NCBI GenBank assembly: GCA_963579925.1
Contig: CAUZJA010000081.1
Coordinates: forward strand, 1-11,188
DNA length: 11,188 nt
Source of the DNA: UBA1151 sp963579925
Lineage (GTDB): Bacteria; Chloroflexota; Dehalococcoidia; Lucifugimonadales; Lucifugimonadaceae
Reading direction: 5' to 3'
Shown: in pieces, positions 6,275 to 11,188 of the stretch
How the letters are laid out: every line of letters begins with the position of its first letter
How positions within the stretch are numbered: position 1 is the stretch's first letter
The notes under the pieces: model-generated
What the model was told of the DNA's origin: nothing
Databases searched by the model: none
Seen by the model: the letters and a program-made list of their open reading frames with translations, nothing else
Position numbers and translations under genes: made by a program

Positions 6275-7291
6275 TCAGTTTGGGGCCACTGCGGTAGCGT
6301 TCTGCCTTAGTTCGATGTTGGCTCTCACTTCTGGGTTCTGTCCTGCCATTGGCCACTGGCCGCGGAGAACTGCTGCCACCTGGGCGGCTGCTCGGTGCGG
6401 TGCGAGGGCTGCTGATCGAGTTGATCCGCCGGCGAGGTGAGGTGAGACGACTACGTTGTCCATCTTGAGGAGCGGGTTGTTGGGGTCGACCGGCTCCTGC
6501 TCGAATACATCGAGTCCTGCGCCGCGCATTTTGCCGGCGTTGAGGGCGTCGATCAGCTCTGGCTCACGGACGATGGCGCCTCGGCATACGTTGATGAAGT
6601 AGGCCGAGGGCTTCATGACGTCGAAGTGCTCTTTGCCGATCATGTGATAGGTCGAGTTGTTGAGCGGAAGGATTGTTACAACGTAGTCCGCTCGGGAGAA
6701 GAGGTCTTTGAGGTCAAACACCTGCTCCACGCCGTACTCCTTGAAGACCCAGGGGCCAACGTAGGGGTCGTAGACGATTGTCTCTGGACGCCAACCGCTC
6801 ATCTTGCGGGAGATTGCCTTGCCGATGTTGCCGAAGCCGATGATGCCGATGGTGGACTCATCGAGCGGTTTCATTGGAAGAATAGTGTCGTCGCGCCAGT
6901 CGCCAGCTTTCACCGCGATGTTGGCGGGGACGATGTGGCGGTAGAGGGACATGATGTATGCGCACGCCTGGTCTGAGACTTCTTCGAAGCACATTCCGGC
7001 GCCATTGGTGACGATGATGCCCTTGTCTGTGCAGGCTTCGGAGTCGATGTGGTTGAAGCCGTGTGAGTAGACGGAGAGGACCTGGCAGTTCTGGGTGGCG
7101 TTGATCACCTGCTCGGTGCCCCACGGTCCACGCATCAAAATCGCGTCGGCGTCTCGTACCAGTTCCATTGCCTCACCTTCGCTGGTGGGCTTTGCCTGGA
7201 CAATTTCGCAATCGATATCGGCGAGTTCTTCTCGCTCTGCCTCAAGCGGCTCATCTTCCGCTCCGAGTACCAGTACCTTGTATTGGGCCAT
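6275..7291 (-). CDS. D-2-hydroxyacid dehydrogenase, NAD-dependent (copy A)
   Basis: This family interconverts D-2-hydroxy acids and 2-oxo acids with NAD(H); the exact substrate cannot be read from the sequence. The ATG at 7291 gives 338 residues and has GGAGAG just before it; an upstream in-frame start at 7327 falls inside a palindrome and was not used. The catalytic domain is split around the Rossmann domain in the usual way. GFGNIG is at 152-157, D175 after the second strand suggests NAD rather than NADP, and the catalytic set is R237 (NVCRG), E266 (DVFEQEP) and H285 (SPHLAGGST). The C-terminal GQWPM is shared with copy B, pointing to common descent. It is the third gene of a leftward set, 84 bases after copy B, with two palindromes in the gap that may let it be regulated separately. 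Confidence 0.9.
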   Translation of the reverse strand: MAQYKVLVLGAEDEPLEAEREELADIDCEIVQAKPTSEGEAMELVRDADAILMRGPWGTEQVINATQNCQVLSVYSHGFNHIDSEACTDKGIIVTNGAGMCFEEVSDQACAYIMSLYRHIVPANIAVKAGDWRDDTILPMKPLDESTIGIIGFGNIGKAISRKMSGWRPETIVYDPYVGPWVFKEYGVEQVFDLKDLFSRADYVVTILPLNNSTYHMIGKEHFDVMKPSAYFINVCRGAIVREPELIDALNAGKMRGAGLDVFEQEPVDPNNPLLKMDNVVVSPHLAGGSTRSAALAPHRAAAQVAAVLRGQWPMAGQNPEVRANIELRQNATAVAPN

Positions 7292-7313
7292 TTTTCTCTC
7301 CGCTGTTGCTTTT

Positions 7314-7341
7314 GGTGCCTTTGGCACCTTTAGTAGCTAAA
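7314..7341. promoter_or_regulatory. Two adjacent palindromes upstream of dehydrogenase copy A
   Basis: GGTGCC-TTT-GGCACC (7314-7328) is directly followed by TTTAG-TAG-CTAAA (7329-7341). Each is perfect and each has a 3-nt centre. They lie 22 to 50 bases before the ATG at 7291, inside the gap between copies B and A. They could be operator sites for a dimeric regulator, an mRNA hairpin, or a weak 3' end for the copy B transcript; no T-tract follows on the minus strand. Confidence 0.4.
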
Positions 7342-7375
7342 ACCTATTCTGTTGACACATATTGGGGTGCGTTAT

Positions 7376-8389
7376 TTAGAACGTGCCCCACGCCCGCGCC
7401 GGATCGCGTTGCGGAATTGTGGCCTGAACGGCCGGGTTAATCAATGACATGGGCCACTGGCCAAGCGCAATTCGTATGCCTTCTTCGCCAAGTTGCGTGA
7501 GTCCGCGGGTGAATGCGACTTCTGAGTAGCTGGCGTAGTGGGACGTTACAGAAATGTTGTCCATCTTAAGGAGTGGGTTGTTTGCGGGGGTTGGTTCCTG
7601 CTCGAATGTGTCGAGTCCTGCGCCTGCGATTTCGCCGGTTTCGAGGGCACGGATCAGCGCTGCTTCGTCGACGCACTTTCCGCGGCTGACGTTGATCAGG
7701 TAGGACGTTGGCTTCATGATCTTGAACTGCGGGTCGCCGATCATCTGGAACGTATCTTCGTTGAGCATGGTGTGGAGCGTGAGGTAGTCCGCCTGCTCGC
7801 ACACCTCGTTGATGCTGGTGGCTGGCTCGAAGCCGATCTCTTTGGTGTCCCACGAGCTAATGTAGGGATCGTAGGCGACGACTCGCATGCCGAACGCCTT
7901 CGCTTTGCGACCGACGGCGCGGCCGATGTTGCCGGTGCCGATGATGCCGAGGGTCTGGTGTGGCAGGTGTCCCATTGGAGCGAGATGATCGCGAGTCCAG
8001 ACGCCACTCTTGACGAGCTTGTCGTGCAGCACGAATTTTCGTGAGCAGACGAGCAGGTGCAGCATGGCCTGGTTGGAGACTTCGTCTGTGCCAAACGATG
8101 CTGTGTTGGCCAGGATGACGCCGTTCTCGACAGCTGCATCGAGGTCAGCGCCATCGAACCCGTGGCCGAAGGAGACCCAGCCCTGGCAGCGGTCCATTGC
8201 TTCGAATATCGCTCTGGTGCCTGCTGCGCCGTAGGTCATGGCGACGTCTACGTCTTTGACGGCCTCGATGATCTGGCCTTCGTCTGGCTCTTCCAGCACG
8301 ATCAGTTCGCCGTCAAAGGCGTCCCATGCTTCTTTGACTTCTTCGATTCCGACGCGGACGGTGACGAACAGTCCTTTGATTTTTGCCAA
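7376..8389 (-). CDS. D-2-hydroxyacid dehydrogenase, NAD-dependent (copy B, TTG start)
   Basis: A 337-residue member of the same family as its two neighbours. It begins with TTG at 8389, supported by AGGAG nine bases upstream, and MAKIKGLFVTV fits the first strand of the fold. GTGNIG lies at 151-156 and D174 after the second strand suggests NAD. The catalytic residues are R236 (NVSRG), E265 (TFEQEP) and H284. The sequence after the catalytic His reads HYASYSEVA, where relatives have HxAG(G/Q)(S/T), so the substrate pocket edge may differ. Residues NNPLLKMDN and GQWPM are shared with copy A, so A and B are closer to each other than to copy C. Only 22 bases separate it from copy C upstream, so the two are almost certainly cotranscribed. 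Confidence 0.9.
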   Translation of the reverse strand: MAKIKGLFVTVRVGIEEVKEAWDAFDGELIVLEEPDEGQIIEAVKDVDVAMTYGAAGTRAIFEAMDRCQGWVSFGHGFDGADLDAAVENGVILANTASFGTDEVSNQAMLHLLVCSRKFVLHDKLVKSGVWTRDHLAPMGHLPHQTLGIIGTGNIGRAVGRKAKAFGMRVVAYDPYISSWDTKEIGFEPATSINEVCEQADYLTLHTMLNEDTFQMIGDPQFKIMKPTSYLINVSRGKCVDEAALIRALETGEIAGAGLDTFEQEPTPANNPLLKMDNISVTSHYASYSEVAFTRGLTQLGEEGIRIALGQWPMSLINPAVQATIPQRDPARAWGTF

Positions 8390-8398
8390 GTTGTGCTG

Positions 8399-8403
8399 CT
8401 CCT
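8399..8403 (-). promoter_or_regulatory. Ribosome-binding site deciding the TTG start of copy B
   Basis: AGGAG on the minus strand lies nine bases before TTG 8389. It is the best Shine-Dalgarno in the short gap, and no ATG or GTG start is available at a better distance. Confidence 0.65.
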
Positions 8404-8411
8404 AATTGGGT

Positions 8412-9380
8412 CTATGCAGGGGTGATCAGGTTGGTTGGGGTTTCGCCTTTTGAGACTCTGACGAAGTTGTCGATTGCGTAGTGGGTGCGGCGAGGGTAGC
8501 TCTCGGCTGTTTGGCCAGCGATGTGGGGTGCCATGACAACGTTGTCAAGCTTGCGGATGGGGTTGTCATCGGGGGTTGGCTCTTCTTCGAAGACATCGAG
8601 TCCTGCGCCCCAGATGACGTTGTTTTTGAGCGCGTCGTGGAGCGCCGTTTCATCGATCACCGGGCCGCGGCACGTGTTGATCAGGATGGCGGTGGGCTTC
8701 ATTGCAGCCAACTCAGCGGCGCCGATGATGCCCCGGGTCCCGTCGTCGAGTGGGGTGTGGATCGTGATGATGTCTGATTCTGAGAGCAGTTCATCGAGAT
8801 CTACGCGTCTGGCGCCGAACTCCTTCTCCGCTTCAGGCTTGGCTTCAATATCGGTGTAAATAATGTTGGGGTTGAAGCCCTGGATGATGCGTGCGGTGAT
8901 CTGACCGATGTTGCCGAGGCCGATGATACCGACGGTTTTGTCCTGGATTTCGTAGGAGTCGTTACCGTCTGCTCGCTTGAGTTTCCAGCCCCCGTCGCGG
9001 AGTTCTTCGTTGACCCATGTGAGGTGTCGGTAGAGGCCCAGCATCAGCGTGAGGGCCATTTCGGCGACGCCCTGGGCGTTGGTGCCGGAGGCATTGCAGA
9101 CGGGGATTCCCAGTTCGCCGGCTTCCACCAGCGGGAAGGCGTCGAAGCCAGCCGAGAGCAGGTGGACCAGTTTCAGCTTGGGTCCGGCGTGGAGCGTGGT
9201 CGCATCGATGCGGCCTGAGTAGATCATGAGGTAGTCGGCGTCAACCACGGTCTTGTTGAGGGCTTCCATGCCGCCGACGTTGGGGTCGACGCGGTCGAGT
9301 TCCCATCCGTCTGGGAGGTAGTCGACTGTGAAACCGTGGACGGGGGTGGTTTCGGGGACGTAGGCAACGATCTTTGGCAT
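8412..9380 (-). CDS. D-2-hydroxyacid dehydrogenase, NAD-dependent (copy C)
   Basis: First gene of the leftward set, 322 residues from the ATG at 9380, where MPKIVAYVPE forms the first strand. An in-frame extension to 9521 would add 47 unrelated residues and overlap the divergent gene, so it was rejected. GLGNIG is at 154-159, D177 after the second strand suggests NAD, and R238 (NTCRG), E267 (DVFEEEP) and H286 (APHIAGQT) complete the canonical catalytic set. It lacks the GQWPM tail of copies A and B and ends shortly after the last helix, so it represents a different branch with probably different substrate choice. It stops with TAG. No strong Shine-Dalgarno is seen before the ATG. Confidence 0.9.
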   Translation of the reverse strand: MPKIVAYVPETTPVHGFTVDYLPDGWELDRVDPNVGGMEALNKTVVDADYLMIYSGRIDATTLHAGPKLKLVHLLSAGFDAFPLVEAGELGIPVCNASGTNAQGVAEMALTLMLGLYRHLTWVNEELRDGGWKLKRADGNDSYEIQDKTVGIIGLGNIGQITARIIQGFNPNIIYTDIEAKPEAEKEFGARRVDLDELLSESDIITIHTPLDDGTRGIIGAAELAAMKPTAILINTCRGPVIDETALHDALKNNVIWGAGLDVFEEEPTPDDNPIRKLDNVVMAPHIAGQTAESYPRRTHYAIDNFVRVSKGETPTNLITPA

Positions 9381-9430
9381 GGGGTGATTCGCTATCAGGA
9401 CTGGGTGCGGCGGGATGGATTTGCCGCGGC

Positions 9431-9436
9431 ATTGTA
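9431..9436 (-). promoter_or_regulatory. Candidate -10 box of the dehydrogenase set
   Basis: TACAAT on the minus strand (9436-9431) matches five of six bases of the -10 consensus and lies about 50 bases before the ATG at 9380, in the 121-bp divergent gap. No convincing -35 box is found at the normal spacing, so an activator or an imperfect box would be needed. Confidence 0.28.
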
Positions 9437-9457
9437 TCGCCGTGGTGGATGTCGCGG

Positions 9458-9463
9458 CATAAT
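9458..9463 (+). promoter_or_regulatory. Candidate -10 box of the peptidase operon
   Basis: CATAAT on the plus strand matches five of six bases of the -10 consensus and would give a leader of about 30 bases before the ATG at 9502. The -35 region is not recognisable. Together with the opposite-strand TACAAT it suggests back-to-back promoters. Confidence 0.28.
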
Positions 9464-9501
9464 GGGGCTTCGTTGTAGCGGAGGCCCACCTGTGACTAGA
9501 T

Positions 9502-10614
9502 ATGGAGAGTGCTTTGGACATTGGCCAGGCTCAAGAATTTGCGATGGATCTGCTCGAGGAGATCTGCGGGATTCCGACGGTTACTTTTCACGAGAAGAAC
9601 GTGGCCAACGCCATCGCTAAGAGGATTGCGGCATTTGATCTGACGATTACGCGTGATCCGCATGGCAACTTGCTTGTGACGAAGATGGGCGGTGACGCGG
9701 ATGCTCCCGGCATCGCGTATGTGGCGCACATGGATCATCCGGGGTTCGAACTCGTTGAGCAGCGCGGTGACGAGTATGTTGCTGGCATTCATGGTGGGAT
9801 CACGCGGCAGGCGTTGGAGCCGGATGTGCCGGTGCTTGCTGTTGCGTCGGATGGGCGGCGGATTCCGGGGCGTGTGCTGGGCAAGGAGGGTGAGCCAGCG
9901 GATCGACAGGTTCGCTTGAGCTTTGACGAGGTGATATCGGACGAGTTGCCAGTGCCGGTGATTCTTGATTTGGTCGATTTTGAGTTGGATGGTGATGTGA
10001 TTCGCGCTCGTGCGCTCGATGATCTTGGTGGGTGTGCTGCTGTCGCTGGCGCGCTGGCTTACATCTCGTCGAGGGAAGTTGCTGGCAACGTGTATGGACT
10101 GTTCACGCGTGCTGAAGAGGGCGGGTTGTTTGGCGCTCGGTTGGCGGCTAGCGATGGGTTGCTGCCGAAGAGCACGGCGGTCGTGTCGGTGGAGACGAGT
10201 CATATTTTGCCGGGCGCGGAGTCTGGCGATGGCATGGTGATTCGTACGGGTGACGCGACCACGACATTCGACGAGGAGCCGGAGCGCTACCTGCGTAACG
10301 CGGCGATGGCGCTGCGGGAGTCTGACGATCAGTTCAAGGTGAAGCGTCAGCTCATGAGTGGTGGCGGGTGCGAGGCGAGCGCGTTTGCGCCGTTTGGCTA
10401 CAAGGTGACGGGGACGGCGTTCCCGCTGGGTAACTGGCACAATGGTTTGATGCAGGAGGTTGTGGAGCCTGAGTACATCCACAGGAACGATTTCTTATCG
10501 GGCGTATCGCTGCTGTGTGTGGCAGCGGAGTCAGCGGGGTTGCCTGCGGAGTCGGCGAGTGCTGCGCGGTTGAGCGAGTTTCCGACGGATGCGGCGGCGA
10601 GGTTAGGGGAGTAG
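9502..10614 (+). CDS. M42-type zinc metallopeptidase (aminopeptidase)
   Basis: A 370-residue protein of the M42 group (glutamyl aminopeptidase and so-called endoglucanase M relatives), cytoplasmic dizinc exopeptidases that often form large hollow oligomers. Visible motifs are AHMDHPGF at 75-82 (metal ligand H76, supporting D78), ALDDLGG at 171-177 (bridging D173), RAEEGGLFGA at 203-212 (catalytic E205, metal ligand E206), ETSH at 231-234 (E231 where M42 members usually have Asp) and GNWHNG at 310-315 (ligand H313). The segment GGGCEASAF at 287-295 differs from the GGTDA motif usual in M42, so assignment within the M42/M20 clan is a little open. No signal peptide. No clear ribosome-binding site precedes the ATG at 9502. 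The cupin gene follows after three bases, with its ribosome-binding site inside this gene's end, so the two form an operon. Confidence 0.85.
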   Translation: MESALDIGQAQEFAMDLLEEICGIPTVTFHEKNVANAIAKRIAAFDLTITRDPHGNLLVTKMGGDADAPGIAYVAHMDHPGFELVEQRGDEYVAGIHGGITRQALEPDVPVLAVASDGRRIPGRVLGKEGEPADRQVRLSFDEVISDELPVPVILDLVDFELDGDVIRARALDDLGGCAAVAGALAYISSREVAGNVYGLFTRAEEGGLFGARLAASDGLLPKSTAVVSVETSHILPGAESGDGMVIRTGDATTTFDEEPERYLRNAAMALRESDDQFKVKRQLMSGGGCEASAFAPFGYKVTGTAFPLGNWHNGLMQEVVEPEYIHRNDFLSGVSLLCVAAESAGLPAESASAARLSEFPTDAAARLGE

Positions 10615-10617
10615 TCG

Positions 10618-10989
10618 ATGAAATATGTACGGATGTTTGCTGACGACGAGGGAGAGTCGCATTTTGAGGATGTTGAGGTCGGATTTAGCGATCTTGACTA
10701 TGCGCCTCCTCCACCGCCGCTTGAGATGTCGGATTTCAGGAAGGCATCGCAATTTGTGTTCATGCGAATGCCTCCGGGATGGGAGGGCGACACTTTCCAT
10801 CACTCTCCAACCAGGCAGTGGGCGGTCATAGTTTCAGAGCGAGTTATGGGTACGACTAGTGATGGTGAGACTCGTGTGTTTGAGCCTCGTGATGTGCTTC
10901 TCATGGAGGATACTCATGGCAAGGGCCACGGCGGCAACCCGATGGATGGAAAAGCTGCGGTCCTGGCGATTACTCGACTGGCGGAGTGA
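10618..10989 (+). CDS. Small single-domain cupin protein
   Basis: A 123-residue cupin-fold protein of unknown function. AGGGGAG lies six bases before the ATG, within the last codons of the peptidase gene, so translation is probably coupled. A Pro-rich stretch (APPPPP, about 29-34) separates a short acidic N-terminal part from the beta barrel. The first cupin motif reads FHHSPTRQ at 60-67 (H61, H62, Q67, with Gln in place of the usual Glu) and the second is RDVLLMEDTHGKGH at 91-104 (H100, H104). This matches a common bacterial group of tiny cupins carrying an EDTxGxGH signature whose function is not established. Metal binding is plausible, catalysis uncertain; it may bind a small acid handled by its neighbours. 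Confidence 0.8.
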   Translation: MKYVRMFADDEGESHFEDVEVGFSDLDYAPPPPPLEMSDFRKASQFVFMRMPPGWEGDTFHHSPTRQWAVIVSERVMGTTSDGETRVFEPRDVLLMEDTHGKGHGGNPMDGKAAVLAITRLAE

Positions 10990-11099
10990 CGCAGTCTTCA
11001 GAGTAACGATACTCACACTGGCGTCGGGTCACATACAATCACCCGGCTGACCGATTACATTTCTACAGATAACCCCCGCAAAAACCCAAGAGGTAACAG
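10990..11099 (+). promoter_or_regulatory. Gap before the ThDP enzyme with tentative promoter
   Basis: TACAAT at 11034-11039 matches five of six bases of a -10 box but has no recognisable -35. It lies in the loop of a short inverted repeat, CGGGT (11025-11029) and ACCCG (11041-11045). AAGAGGT at 11088-11094 is a clear ribosome-binding site five bases before the ATG at 11100. Whether the ThDP enzyme gene has its own promoter or is read through from the cupin gene cannot be decided. Confidence 0.25.
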
Positions 11100-11188
11100 A
11101 TGGCCAAGGTTTCCGGCGCAGAGCTGATCGCACGAACTCTTAAAGAAGAGGACGTCGAAAATATTTTCTACATCATGGGTGGCCCCAT
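11100..11188 (+). CDS. Thiamine-diphosphate-dependent enzyme, N-terminus only
   Basis: Only 29 codons are inside the window. MAKVSGAELIARTLKEEDVE followed by NIFYIMGGP is the typical start of the pyrimidine-binding (TPP_enzyme_N) domain found in acetolactate synthase, 2-hydroxyacyl-CoA lyase, oxalyl-CoA decarboxylase and 2-oxo acid decarboxylases. The catalytic Glu and the diphosphate-binding motif lie outside the window, so the reaction cannot be chosen. The segment IMGGP replaces the GVPG usual at this place in acetolactate synthase, which argues against a housekeeping synthase. It follows the cupin gene by 110 bases on the same strand and faces away from the dehydrogenase set. Confidence 0.75.
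   Translation, partial: MAKVSGAELIARTLKEEDVENIFYIMGGP

Noticed and set aside
6075..6440. Plus-strand open frame of 121 codons running from the repeat gap into dehydrogenase copy A
   Set aside because: Its first half translates the dispersed repeat and hairpins, and its second half is antisense to a real gene.
9381..9521. N-terminal extension of dehydrogenase copy C to 9521
   Set aside because: The added residues do not match the family, and they would cover the whole divergent promoter gap and the start of the M42 gene.
9496..10482. Minus-strand open frame of 328 codons opposite the M42 gene
   Set aside because: It is Arg/His/Gln-rich with no domain, and the plus strand encodes a full metallopeptidase with all its motifs.

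Overview
This looks like a bacterial chromosome segment with moderately high GC and no phage, plasmid or insertion-sequence genes. Several things suggest a Chloroflexota-type genome, possibly the marine SAR202/Dehalococcoidia group: an M81 (MlrC-like) metallopeptidase, several D-2-hydroxyacid dehydrogenases side by side, a Ser/Thr/Asp/Gly-rich DUF5666-type exported protein, a Pro/Ala/Thr-linker lipoprotein, and GC-rich dispersed hairpin repeats between genes. That placement is inference from gene style only.

Layout, left to right. Positions 1-122 lie downstream of typA and hold a probable terminator plus an unexplained 10-bp perfect inverted repeat. The GTPase gene typA/bipA (123-1961, minus) follows. 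A 372-bp gap (1962-2333) is largely filled by a composite hairpin repeat. Next is an M81 metallopeptidase (2334-3842, minus), then a gap with a good terminator for the gene beyond it. An exported DUF5666-type protein (3985-5274, minus) carries six 14-residue repeats. Just upstream of it is a lipoprotein gene (5304-5912, minus) whose reading frame is interrupted by an in-frame TAG in its linker. A second repeat-rich gap (5913-6274) follows; it shares a segment with the first gap and has two more hairpins.

The right half has a divergent arrangement. Three consecutive D-2-hydroxyacid dehydrogenases run leftward (9380 to 6275). Facing them are an M42-type metallopeptidase (9502-10614), a small cupin (10618-10989) and the start of a thiamine-diphosphate-dependent enzyme (11100 to the edge). 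A working hypothesis is a small catabolic locus: the peptidase releases a substrate, the dehydrogenases interconvert 2-hydroxy and 2-oxo acids, and the ThDP enzyme acts on a 2-oxo acid. Only the family assignments are visible in the sequence; the shared pathway is inferred from gene order.

The observations most worth following up are the amber codon in the lipoprotein, the three-paralogue dehydrogenase array with its altered catalytic-histidine motif in the middle copy, the paired palindromes before the last dehydrogenase, and the two related composite intergenic repeats.
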